Positions 15,007-23,858 of a stretch of 64,000 bases of DNA are shown piece by piece (position 1 is the stretch's first letter; each line of letters opens with the position of its first letter). The position numbers were made by a program, and so were the translations under genes. The DNA is taken from positions 1 through 64,000 of IMG/VR virus record IMGVR_UViG_3300023184_000048; one strand, written 5' to 3'. Source of the stretch: a virus. Below the pieces are notes generated by a model, which was not told the DNA's origin, ran no database searches, and worked only from the letters and a program-made list of their open reading frames with translations.

Positions 15007-15445
15007 TTTTTGAGGATTGTTTATTTATAACAATTGGTGCTTGGGTAGTTGAAGTTGTTGTTAGGGTAGTCGAAGTGGTGGTCGTAGTTGTCACAACACT
15101 TCCCAACTCATTCAACTGATATACATTTGGTATTGTGGTTGTTGAAATCTTGATGTTATCTGGTGGTGTTCTTGTTGTTGGGAGTGTTACAATTGGGGGG
15201 AATTGAGGTATTTCTGGAACATCGGGATAACAAGGAACACAATCCGTCGTGGTCGGGTATTGAGTTGTGGATGATGTGGTTGTAGTTGTGGAGGATGTGG
15301 TCGTCGTTGGTGTAAGCGTCGTTGGATTTGGTGTAAGCGTAGTTGGTGTTGAGGTTAGTGGGGGAGTAAGCGTAGTTGGAGTAAGCGTAGTTGGAGTAAG
15401 CGTAGTTGGAGTAAGCGTAGTTGGTGGAAATGTTGTTTCGGGCAT
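14963..15445 (-). CDS. Thr/Pro-rich mucin-like tail protein
   Basis: 160 residues on the minus strand. Low complexity: a TPTTL pentapeptide array near the N-terminus, then runs of Thr/Ser, a short CVPCYPDVPEIPQFPP segment, more Thr runs, and a final globular-looking piece (NENCVVWSGPLNF). Such Thr/Pro tracts are flexible stalks and typical O-glycosylation substrates. It is last in the leftward fibre block; its ATG touches the stop of the lectin-like gene. Probably a fibre tip or accessory spike. Confidence 0.65.
   Translation of the reverse strand: MPETTFPPTTLTPTTLTPTTLTPTTLTPPLTSTPTTLTPNPTTLTPTTTTSSTTTTTSSTTQYPTTTDCVPCYPDVPEIPQFPPIVTLPTTRTPPDNIKISTTTIPNVYQLNELGSVVTTTTTTSTTLTTTSTTQAPIVINKQSSKTNENCVVWSGPLNF
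15366..15425 (+). repeat. 15-bp tandem repeat, four near-perfect copies
   Basis: GTAAGCGTAGTTGGA repeats at 15366, 15381, 15396 and 15411 (last base of the last copy T). Diverged copies are at 15312 and 15332. It encodes the TPTTL array on the minus strand; copy number can change by slippage without shifting frame. Confidence 0.9.
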
Positions 15446-16254
15446 TATAGTATTCCAGATAAAGTTTTATATTCTGTGATTATGTCCAAAATTGGATTAC
15501 AAGCAACAGTTTCGTAAGTAGGTAGATCTAAACAGCCTTGAGTATGAAAGTTTTTCAAGAAAATTGTTGATGATCCCTGAATATTTGTCGATATCGGGGA
15601 GCAAAATGTAAATCCGGGGTATAAATTATCATAATTATCCATATCATAGGATATTGGTAAATTTAAAAGATTTGTATATTGTGAATTCTCTCTCTTATCC
15701 AGATACAATCGTTTGCCACCATTAGAAAATCTAAATCTTAATGTTTTATATTCTTTTGTAGATGATGATAAGAAGAATGTGGAATCCAACGATGACAATG
15801 CTTCATTATATATGACTGTATTATTGGAATCTCTTATGATTAAAGAATTTTTCTTCAATTGATTGATTCCAACCCCAGAATTGTCTGTAGAAGATAAGGC
15901 AAATAATCCCGTGGAGTCAAATGCTATTGCAAGTATTCCTGTGGTGTCATATGAGGACAGATTTGATGAATCATTGAAGAGGATTCTATCACCTGTCTCG
16001 TTCAAGATAATGTTTCCATACTCATCGAGGAGATACTTGGAATTTCCTAAATATCCTAGATATTGACCCGGAATGGCACTGGTCAGAGACGATGTTGTTG
16101 TCAGAAATGTGCAAAAAGCATGTTGGTTAGTTCCAGTTAATGCATACGAGAAACTCCAAGTAATATCCCAATGAGGATTGTATGGTGTTTTGGTATCTAC
16201 AAAACCATAGTATTTTGAATTGATTGGTAATAATACATCAGAGGGATATGGCAT
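15445..16254 (-). CDS. Putative receptor-binding protein with lectin-like fold
   Basis: 269 residues. The N-terminal half pattern (HWDITWSFSYALTGTNQHAFCTFLTT) followed by FDSTGLFALSS and later YKTLRFRFSNGGKRLYLD and STIFLKNFHTQG resembles the beta-sandwich order of legume-lectin/concanavalin-like domains. A DEYGNIILNETGDRI segment is the same short motif seen in the PKD protein at 34473. It is likely a distal fibre or host-binding module. No late box of its own; overlaps its downstream neighbour by 1 nt. Confidence 0.5.
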   Translation of the reverse strand: MPYPSDVLLPINSKYYGFVDTKTPYNPHWDITWSFSYALTGTNQHAFCTFLTTTSSLTSAIPGQYLGYLGNSKYLLDEYGNIILNETGDRILFNDSSNLSSYDTTGILAIAFDSTGLFALSSTDNSGVGINQLKKNSLIIRDSNNTVIYNEALSSLDSTFFLSSSTKEYKTLRFRFSNGGKRLYLDKRENSQYTNLLNLPISYDMDNYDNLYPGFTFCSPISTNIQGSSTIFLKNFHTQGCLDLPTYETVACNPILDIITEYKTLSGIL

Positions 16255-16256
16255 TG

Positions 16257-17114
16257 TTAATATGAAATTGTGATGATTACATTTGCATCTGTGGTTGTGG
16301 TATTGTTACCACTTAATACCTTGACATAACACGCAGAATTATTTACTGATATGGTCCTAGCTTGAGCAGTAACAACATCTGATCCATATATGGTGACTAT
16401 GGGATATAGATTTGCTGTTGTCAGGGGGGTATAATTAAACTTATAATCCCCTGCCGATAATCTAGTTACGCTTGTTATGTTTCTGGAATATCTCAATGTT
16501 TGTCCAGATAATCCATCATATACTGCGTGTAACTGGTTACTGAGCAGAACTAAATTAGATGATAGGGTGTTCACACCAGATGATAGCTTATTACCATTGA
16601 CATAACCAGTCAAACCACTCGAAACAGTGATAGTTTTTGTTGATACCGATTGGAAAGGTATGTTAGCTGATAATGCCAATTTGCCAGAGTTCAAAATAAT
16701 AGATCCAGAAACAAGATCATTTGATAATGCATTTGCTGACAATGGGTTCAAAGAAATTTCGTTACTTAATCCTATAGTCAGGTATCCATCAGCCGATGAA
16801 TACACCCCAGCGACACATTCCCAGTCTGTGATTGTGGACCCGTCATTGACATTTAGTTGATAAAGCTTACTGTGGTCAGTATCATATGCAAAATCCCCAA
16901 TTTCGGCAGGTGCCAATGTTGTTATATTAACAGCTCTTCCAGCAAATTTATTACCCACAACATCGCCACCATTAGAGTATCCATTCCCGACAAAAAGTCT
17001 TCTCGTATCTGAAGAATAACCAAATTCTCCTGAATTTAGTAATACATTTTTTCTATCAGAGTCCGCACCCTGACGAGATATTAAGCGAATGATTGTATTT
17101 GATAAAATTTCCAT
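16257..17114 (-). CDS. Tail fibre protein (fibre paralogue A)
   Basis: 285 residues. The N-terminus has the R-rich/GE-Y-TDT-RLFVGNG pattern (SRQGADSDRK, NSGEFGYSSDTRRLFVGNG) common at the start of phage fibres and shared with the next upstream gene. A Gly/Ser/Asn-rich beta-repeat shaft follows (LSSGVNTLSSNLVLLSNQ), and the C-terminus is hydrophobic and beta-rich. Probably trimeric. TTTAAATT lies just upstream but does not match the late box well. Confidence 0.7.
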   Translation of the reverse strand: MEILSNTIIRLISRQGADSDRKNVLLNSGEFGYSSDTRRLFVGNGYSNGGDVVGNKFAGRAVNITTLAPAEIGDFAYDTDHSKLYQLNVNDGSTITDWECVAGVYSSADGYLTIGLSNEISLNPLSANALSNDLVSGSIILNSGKLALSANIPFQSVSTKTITVSSGLTGYVNGNKLSSGVNTLSSNLVLLSNQLHAVYDGLSGQTLRYSRNITSVTRLSAGDYKFNYTPLTTANLYPIVTIYGSDVVTAQARTISVNNSACYVKVLSGNNTTTTDANVIITISY

Positions 17115-17122
17115 AATTTAAA

Positions 17123-18367
17123 TTAGTATGCGAAGATAGGAATTGCAAATCTTCCTACAGAAGATCCATTTCTGGTGGTCGTCGGTCCTTCAAATGTGAT
17201 AAATCCAGCACTGGAGAGAGTCACAGTGTAACCGTTTATATCAGTTGCTGTAAATCTAGCGATTTGAAGCCCCGGAATACCCCCAGAGAGAGTTTGTGAA
17301 GGTGTTCCATTGAATATACTGGACAACGAGTTGGACACGTTGAGTGAGCTTAGGGCTGAGTTGCCTGTTAATGCTCCGTAGATTGATGAAACTTGATTTG
17401 TAACCCTTCCAAATTGATCAACAGTGATTTTGGCGAGTTGATTTGTTCCTGAAACGGCATCATTCTTAATACTGATACCTCCGGTAAGATTTCTGACCAA
17501 TGAAACATTATCAACATCAACTAAAGTGGTTGATAATCTTGTTGTTGATAAATTATATGATAATCCTGATCCAAAAATAGAAGGATTTATCGAAATCCCA
17601 CCAGAAACAGTTTTACTTATTGAGGTTCCATGTGTATCAGTGAGGGTTGCATAAATCTTTTGTAAACCAGTGCTATAATTTAACCCATCTCCAAACCATG
17701 ATGCGCTCAAATCTTCAAAAGTCATAGTGAAAGTTGGGAGATTTGATAAACTGAGAGTATTATTCGAGAAGTAGAAGTAATAAGGGTCAACATTTAGGGA
17801 TATCTTTGATCCAGAACCACCAGTCAGACCATTTCCAAGTGTTGTTGAGTTGATTTCTCTCTCATCTATACCATTAGCTTTGAGCGATAGTTGAAAAGCT
17901 GATATTTCAAAGCTTTTTGTATTATAATCTGACTGTAATACACCATTTTCAATTTTAATTCCATTATATACAGTGGATGATTTTATATATTTTGCTGAAA
18001 TAGAGTCAGTATTCAGATCCAAACGATTCTGAGAATCATAATTAAAGAATAATGAATTATATCTTAAACTCACATCAGCCCAAGACCCAACATTTGTATA
18101 ATCACTTGCTGTTAATTGATAAAATTTGTTATTAACATTACAAATATCACCAACTTCAGCATTTATGTTCGAAATGGAGTAATAATTTGTTGTAATTGGA
18201 TGTATTTTCGATCCAACAACTGAACCACCACTCAGAGTTCCAGTTCCGATGAACAATCTTTTTGTGTCAACTGTGTAAATTGGTTCACCCTGATCAAAAA
18301 TTTGAAATTTTCTTTGATCATCTGATCCTCTTCTGAGTTTAATTTTTGAAATTTTTACGTTTGGCAT
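17123..18367 (-). CDS. Tail fibre protein (fibre paralogue B)
   Basis: 414 residues. It starts with ISKIKLRRGSDDQRK and GEPIYTVDTKRLFIGTG, the same module as the gene after it. Then a Ser/Asn/Leu-rich shaft with repeated GGxSIxxxxxGSGLxYNLSTTRLS-type units, ending with SGGIPGLQIARFTATDIN and a beta-rich tip. The shared N-terminus implies both fibres attach to the same site or each other. Confidence 0.72.
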   Translation of the reverse strand: MPNVKISKIKLRRGSDDQRKFQIFDQGEPIYTVDTKRLFIGTGTLSGGSVVGSKIHPITTNYYSISNINAEVGDICNVNNKFYQLTASDYTNVGSWADVSLRYNSLFFNYDSQNRLDLNTDSISAKYIKSSTVYNGIKIENGVLQSDYNTKSFEISAFQLSLKANGIDEREINSTTLGNGLTGGSGSKISLNVDPYYFYFSNNTLSLSNLPTFTMTFEDLSASWFGDGLNYSTGLQKIYATLTDTHGTSISKTVSGGISINPSIFGSGLSYNLSTTRLSTTLVDVDNVSLVRNLTGGISIKNDAVSGTNQLAKITVDQFGRVTNQVSSIYGALTGNSALSSLNVSNSLSSIFNGTPSQTLSGGIPGLQIARFTATDINGYTVTLSSAGFITFEGPTTTRNGSSVGRFAIPIFAY

Positions 18368-18372
18368 ATAAA

Positions 18373-19251
18373 TTATTCTTGGTATCCAATTATCCAGATA
18401 TCAATACTTGGAAGAGTCCCAACTACTTCACCCGGCCTATTATTTATAAGACCCTCGATATCACTAACCATTGCAACATAAAACTTTTTAGTAGTTGTAT
18501 TTAAAAGACAAGCAAATTGATTTCCATCTTGTTGGATATTTGACCCCCAGCCGTTATGAATCAAGTTCCAACGTTTTGGTGTTATTGTATTATCGTGAGT
18601 TGCTCCAATAGCAAGTTTAGTGTTATTGCTGGTGGTTGCTAATATGGTGACATATCCTATAATAGCCTTGGCTGTAGAGGGAACAACATCCAAAACACTT
18701 ACTTCTTTTGGGTTATTACTATAATCAATTTCAATATTATCCCATATTTTTTGAGGTTTTTTGAAGTAATAGGTTTTAGACACACCAATAGTTCCCGGAT
18801 GTTTTGTTTTTGGGTCGGTATCCTGATCATCACTTGGATCTTCGGATAATGCTATAGAAGTCACCAATCCTTTGGAATTTATATTAATACTATCAATAAC
18901 ACCACCACTATAAGTCCCATAAGGACTTGGGTTTAAGTCTTTCAAATACTCATTAGAGAGATTTCCTTTATCCAATCTACCAATTTTCTTACTGGATTCT
19001 TGATAAAGCAATGCGTTTTCATTTCCTGCGGTGCTTGGATATTCTAATGCGCCCACATTTAAGGTATCGGATGATAAATTTCCAGTGATAGTGACTCCAA
19101 CACCCTGTCTGCCCAAAGATAGGGCTGATTTGTTGCCCACACCATCATACACGATACCAACACCAGAAGATGGTAATGGATCTCCCTGCATGTGTAATAA
19201 TCCATCAAAAGTATCATCAATATATTGATTGCTTAAGTCACTGTCACTCAT
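18373..19251 (-). CDS. Tail fibre/collar-like structural protein
   Basis: 292 residues. The first half is Ser/Asn/Gly-rich with shaft-like segments (SDTLNVGALEYPSTAGNENALLYQ). The second half looks globular (KAIIGYVTILATTSNNTKLAIGATHD, WNLIHNGWGSNIQQDGNQFACLLN) and may be a jelly-roll tip domain. It leads the fibre A/B subcluster and has its own late box. Confidence 0.62.
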   Translation of the reverse strand: MSDSDLSNQYIDDTFDGLLHMQGDPLPSSGVGIVYDGVGNKSALSLGRQGVGVTITGNLSSDTLNVGALEYPSTAGNENALLYQESSKKIGRLDKGNLSNEYLKDLNPSPYGTYSGGVIDSININSKGLVTSIALSEDPSDDQDTDPKTKHPGTIGVSKTYYFKKPQKIWDNIEIDYSNNPKEVSVLDVVPSTAKAIIGYVTILATTSNNTKLAIGATHDNTITPKRWNLIHNGWGSNIQQDGNQFACLLNTTTKKFYVAMVSDIEGLINNRPGEVVGTLPSIDIWIIGYQE

Positions 19252-19257
19252 TGAAAC

Positions 19258-19264
19258 TATTTAA
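19258..19264 (-). promoter_or_regulatory. Late-type box TTAAATA (minus)
   Basis: TTAAATA on the minus strand 6 nt before ATG 19251; drives the distal fibre genes. Confidence 0.6.
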
Positions 19265-19273
19265 TAGCAAAAA

Positions 19274-21076
19274 TTAATTTTCAACTGATACAGGCAATAA
19301 TCTCGATTGTATTTGAGTGATCAATATAAAGATTCTCTGGAGAGTGATTATATTAATAGTTTCATTACCGTTAATATAAAGATTACTCACATCATATAAT
19401 ATGTCTTCCAATTCTCTGTTGATCACTGTATATTCAGAAATTTCAAAAGAACCAGAAGATTTGTTGAATATATTAAGAGTATCCTTTACAAGATTAGATA
19501 TTGCAGTATTGAAATACAATCCTAGAGAAGATTCTGAACATATGACCCCCGTAAAAAATTTCTCCAAGTCGTTTGGGATATTTTCAAGGTTTCTATTTTC
19601 CAAATTTTGTGATATGGCGTATAATCTTCCGACATTGTGGTGTAGAATATACATTTTGTTATTCTTTACAAGTTCAGATGATGCTAAATTATTGTAATAA
19701 TTTGATTTTTTCTTCGAATAGTTCCAACTATAATTGAAATATTTCCATATATGATCTAATTCACCCCATTTATATTTTTTTGGATAAAATAAGTCACAAG
19801 ATTCCAATCTACCCGATGGATATTCGGGATTTGATATGTATCGGGATTGATATTCGTATTCGGTATATACATTGAATATATTTGAATCAAATTCAGAAAA
19901 TTTGATAGTATATTTTTGAGCATTATTTGATATGCTTTTCAATACACTTGTTTTGAAATCAGAGACATTAGCACTGTCGATAAAGGTTACAAATAACTCA
20001 GAGTCCATCTTGTGTAAAATAACAATATAATCGTCAAGATTTCTTATATTCAAGGTTAATACGTTTTTGATATCGTAACTTGATAAATTTATGGATTTGA
20101 ACACATCCGAAGAATATTTATTTGATAAATGTAAGACATTTTGAGATATTCCAGTCCTAAAATCTTTACCAAATTTTATAAATTCTGGATTATTTGTATT
20201 TGTTATTTTGAATCTTGTGGTCCAATATTCTTTCAGATCATTCCATTTTATATGCGTCCTATTCCAAATATAATCTATAGTATCAGTCTCCTTTAGACTT
20301 ATTTGATCGATTAGATTTGATGTCAGAAGATTGTCACAATATTGATAATTTGAAGCATCATATATGTTTATACTCTCGGTGTTGACTGTAATTATCTTCT
20401 CATTCTCCAAATCATATTCAATATTATATGTATAATCGGGTTTGAATGTTGGAGGCTGTTTTGTCAGATCCGGGTGTTGATCAACAGATTCAAGTATTTT
20501 TATTGGATTTTTGTTGAGAAAACTCCCACCGATCACAAAGTTTTTCGTCCCTGTTGAACAGATGTATTTAAAATTTTCAAAACTATCGATCAAAAAGGTT
20601 CCCGACTGGATTTCATCCATGAAACTCCAATCCTCAGATATTGCAAAAGGCTCGATGTTAAATTTTGTCAATTTTCCAGATGGATAATCAGTTGAAGAGG
20701 ATAATGAGTAAAAATGAGCATTATTTTCTTCAAATTTGTATATTGTGGGGTAATTTAATATCAAACTTTTGAATATTATTAAATTATTATGGTTTATTGA
20801 TCCAAGAGAACTATCCAATCCCTGTTTGTTCAAAATATCAAAGCTATTTGAGTAATATGGTGATATGGATGATATATTATTGTAATTTGTATCAGTCTCA
20901 TATCCAGAGGAGTTGATCTCCCCCATAAATGTATTTTTCGGAATTAATAATAGGCTTTCCTCGGTGTGTGATGCCCCGGAATAACTCAATCCATCATATA
21001 TATGAAATGGACCCACATAATCATAATTATCAATAACGTATGATTCACCGTTTGTGTATTTTGAATATGTGATCAT
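19274..21076 (-). CDS. Large structural (tail/fibre) protein
   Basis: 600 residues, rich in Ser, Asn, Tyr and Ile, with irregular beta-strand patterns. Trp-rich pieces (TIDYIWNRTHIKWNDLKEYW, WGELDHIWKYFNYSWNYS) recur, and the C-terminus is helical. It overlaps the preceding 758-residue gene by 4 nt, so the two are co-translated. No family recognised; assigned to the virion surface by composition and context. Confidence 0.6.
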   Translation of the reverse strand: MITYSKYTNGESYVIDNYDYVGPFHIYDGLSYSGASHTEESLLLIPKNTFMGEINSSGYETDTNYNNISSISPYYSNSFDILNKQGLDSSLGSINHNNLIIFKSLILNYPTIYKFEENNAHFYSLSSSTDYPSGKLTKFNIEPFAISEDWSFMDEIQSGTFLIDSFENFKYICSTGTKNFVIGGSFLNKNPIKILESVDQHPDLTKQPPTFKPDYTYNIEYDLENEKIITVNTESINIYDASNYQYCDNLLTSNLIDQISLKETDTIDYIWNRTHIKWNDLKEYWTTRFKITNTNNPEFIKFGKDFRTGISQNVLHLSNKYSSDVFKSINLSSYDIKNVLTLNIRNLDDYIVILHKMDSELFVTFIDSANVSDFKTSVLKSISNNAQKYTIKFSEFDSNIFNVYTEYEYQSRYISNPEYPSGRLESCDLFYPKKYKWGELDHIWKYFNYSWNYSKKKSNYYNNLASSELVKNNKMYILHHNVGRLYAISQNLENRNLENIPNDLEKFFTGVICSESSLGLYFNTAISNLVKDTLNIFNKSSGSFEISEYTVINRELEDILYDVSNLYINGNETINIITLQRIFILITQIQSRLLPVSVEN

Positions 21077-23349
21077 TTAAAATTTTGGAAATTGATATTA
21101 TGAATATTAGTATTTATGGGCAGGAATTCTTTAATTGATGTTTTCACAGAATCTTCGATTCCTTTTAATATATTTGGGTTTGAAACGTTTAAGTTCTTCA
21201 ATATAATGTTTATGTTATTTGATTTGAATGTTGAAGAACCACATACAGACTGTAGATATTCTATATTGTCGAAACTATTTCTCATACCACAAGGTAATGT
21301 CACATGAATTTCATCGACTTTCATTTTCCCATTCAATATGGGAAGTATGAAAGTTAAGTTTTGGTCTATATACTGATCCACTACAAAAAATCCCGTAATG
21401 TCTACACCAGAATAATATAATAGATTGTTTTTTGATTGATTATACAAGAAAAAATCTCCATATAGTAATTGTTTTCTAACATATTGATATATGGGAATTT
21501 TAAAACTCTTCACAACATTATTATTCAAGAAGAAGTAACCAATACCTTTCAATGAGTCTATGGAAACACATACAAAATTTTCCTTCAAGATCTTTATGTT
21601 TTCAACCTGATCAAAAATCAAATGACTTTGATCTGATGGGTCATATAAATTATATGTTATTTGAATTTGTGTCTGGGTTTTTGTGATTTTTAACCCAGAC
21701 TCTATAGCATTGTGATCACTTTTTACTGTCCATGAAGATTCATCACCCTTGAAATAAAATGCTACAGTGAACTGATTTGAATTGTTTATTTGTTTAAAAT
21801 AATTCACAGGGATATTCCCGTCAGGATAATTGCAGTATGTTATGTTTGATGATATTGATGGGAAACCAGATTCGGATATTCTCTCATATGAATACCTTTT
21901 ATTTGGTTCAAATACAAGATCACTTATTTTATCAAAAAATTTCTTATCATCTATACTGGCTTTTATTTCAGAATTATTTGCTATCAACTGCTCAATATAA
22001 TCGTCATAGGTTGATGTATATGATGATCTTGAGCTTAAGGCTTGAAGTTTTTCAATTCTATCTGGATAATAATACCTATCAACCCATACCTTACTCCCAG
22101 AGGTGGGTGATCCAGACAACCAAGTGCATAATAAATATTGACCACCCTCATAATTCTGAGGATTTTCTGATAGGGAATATACTTTATCAGAGTATTGTGG
22201 AGTGTCGAATGAAAAGGAACCGGAATCCACAAATTTTGAATCATTTATGTTCAATTTTTGAAAAGGATACATGCTGGAAGGACTTGTGAAGTAATTGGTC
22301 CCCGGAGATATTTTATATGATTTGTTGTAAAATACATAATTCAATTCAAGATCTTCTGATGTTTCCTCTTTTATATCTTGAAGAATTGATGTATATTCTC
22401 TCAAACCATTCACAGCTATTTTATTATTGACAGATGATAAAAGATTATCCGATGATGAAAATATATCCTCCTGTAATAGTTGGTTCTTTAAAGGTATAAT
22501 ATCCACCAAAGATATATCATTTTCATATTTTTTATTCAAAAGAAAATTGTTTGACAAATCAAACATACTTTTTGGATGATCAATATTATTATCATTTTGA
22601 TAAGTTATAAATGAGGTATTGAGCGAAGTCTTTGGATATGTATATATGTTCCTATCCAATTTGAATGGTGGTTTTGCCACATATGTTGCCACATTATCAT
22701 CATAAATTTGAAACATTTTCAAATTAAATCCGTCTTTGGTTATGAAAAAGTTTCCTCCTTCTGATTCTTTAAATATGTGAATTGATTTTTCATCTTCGGA
22801 GAAAATGTATTTAAAATTCTGCGGTAATAAATACCCAGATTCAAAATTTAACACTGTATCCTTAACAAAATATAGATTATTATTAATATCCGCAGATAAG
22901 TAATATTTTTTGTATTCATATGTGTGATATATCTGACATATATTATTATCAAGGATGATAATTGTCATTTTCACACCAGAATCTTCAATATTTGAGGAGA
23001 ATGACACATCCCCATAATTTAGATAATCATAATATCTATTCGCCTCTGCGTATGGACCGGATTTCGAAAGGGAGAATTTGACATATTCTTGACCATATTG
23101 CAAATGAGTGTTTATCACAGTCGATTTCAATCTTTTGTTATCAAAATCAAAAACATCCGAAAATACAAAATTATTACTTAGATAGAAATTTGTAAAATTT
23201 TTGATTTTGAAATCATTAAACGCTGATAAACATTTTGAAAAATTTAAAGTGTAATTTCCGGGGTATGTTCTTTGAAATTGTTTAATATTCACCCCAGCCA
23301 TATTTGAACTGAGTGTTGGAGAATATAAAAAAGATAAATTTGAAATCAC
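21073..23349 (-). CDS. Large structural protein with LamG/concanavalin-like domain
   Basis: 758 residues from GTG 23349, which lies 5 nt after a late box. A central segment (NQFTVAFYFKGDESSW ... ENFVCVSIDSLKGIGYFFLNNNVVKSFKIP) follows the strand order of LamG-like sandwich domains, where xYxxNG-type hairpins are typical. The rest is Tyr/Ser/Asn-rich with beta pattern. Likely an adhesin-type fibre component. Start as GTG is supported by the box; no nearby ATG. Confidence 0.62.
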   Translation of the reverse strand: MISNLSFLYSPTLSSNMAGVNIKQFQRTYPGNYTLNFSKCLSAFNDFKIKNFTNFYLSNNFVFSDVFDFDNKRLKSTVINTHLQYGQEYVKFSLSKSGPYAEANRYYDYLNYGDVSFSSNIEDSGVKMTIIILDNNICQIYHTYEYKKYYLSADINNNLYFVKDTVLNFESGYLLPQNFKYIFSEDEKSIHIFKESEGGNFFITKDGFNLKMFQIYDDNVATYVAKPPFKLDRNIYTYPKTSLNTSFITYQNDNNIDHPKSMFDLSNNFLLNKKYENDISLVDIIPLKNQLLQEDIFSSSDNLLSSVNNKIAVNGLREYTSILQDIKEETSEDLELNYVFYNKSYKISPGTNYFTSPSSMYPFQKLNINDSKFVDSGSFSFDTPQYSDKVYSLSENPQNYEGGQYLLCTWLSGSPTSGSKVWVDRYYYPDRIEKLQALSSRSSYTSTYDDYIEQLIANNSEIKASIDDKKFFDKISDLVFEPNKRYSYERISESGFPSISSNITYCNYPDGNIPVNYFKQINNSNQFTVAFYFKGDESSWTVKSDHNAIESGLKITKTQTQIQITYNLYDPSDQSHLIFDQVENIKILKENFVCVSIDSLKGIGYFFLNNNVVKSFKIPIYQYVRKQLLYGDFFLYNQSKNNLLYYSGVDITGFFVVDQYIDQNLTFILPILNGKMKVDEIHVTLPCGMRNSFDNIEYLQSVCGSSTFKSNNINIILKNLNVSNPNILKGIEDSVKTSIKEFLPINTNIHNINFQNFK

Positions 23350-23354
23350 TAAAA

Positions 23355-23361
23355 TATTTAA
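23355..23361 (-). promoter_or_regulatory. Late-type box TTAAATA (minus) before a GTG start
   Basis: TTAAATA on the minus strand 5 nt before GTG 23349. It overlaps the stop region of the 166-residue gene. Confidence 0.6.
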
Positions 23362-23858
23362 TAGCTTATCATCTCAATCAATTGCTTGTTGATTGTTGAT
23401 TCTAATTGATACTCTACAGGATTCCCACTGATCGGTAGAATATTCGTATTTAATATTTTCAAATCACCCAAAGATTCAAAATAATCATATGTTCTTATCT
23501 TTATTGGAATCACAAACCAATTATTATCACCATTTGTGTAATTCACCAACACTTGAGCACTTAAACTTTTATACAATGCGTATGAAGAAGGTTTATATTC
23601 ATTTGAATACAGATTAGTCAAAACTGGACTGAAATTTAAAGCATTTACGTTATCTCTTCCGGTTCGGTAGATATTGTTATCATAAAGTTCAACGACATCA
23701 CCTAAACCCCAGTCTATTTTTACATATACGGGGATTATAGTATCCGAGATACCACTCAAATCTATGTTCAGCTTGGTATAATCCTGAAATTCCAACAATT
23801 TCACATGTGATGTAAAATTTGTAGTATTTGAAGATAATGATAAGTTATACGTGTTCAA
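23358..23858 (-). CDS. Small structural protein
   Basis: 166 residues, beta-rich throughout (TIIPVYVKIDWGLGDVVELYDNN, AQVLVNYTNGDNNWFVIPIKIRTY), consistent with one Ig-like or jelly-roll domain. Overlaps the 899-residue gene by 4 nt, implying a joint complex with it. Unrecognised. Confidence 0.58.
   Translation of the reverse strand: MNTYNLSLSSNTTNFTSHVKLLEFQDYTKLNIDLSGISDTIIPVYVKIDWGLGDVVELYDNNIYRTGRDNVNALNFSPVLTNLYSNEYKPSSYALYKSLSAQVLVNYTNGDNNWFVIPIKIRTYDYFESLGDLKILNTNILPISGNPVEYQLESTINKQLIEMISY

Noticed and set aside
15366-15425. CRISPR-like array
   Set aside because: Repeats are directly tandem without spacers and encode a pentapeptide.
15267-15479. Plus-strand Val/Gly-rich reading frame over the Thr/Pro repeats
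   Set aside because: It is the mirror of the repeat array; composition is explained by the 15-bp unit on the other strand.
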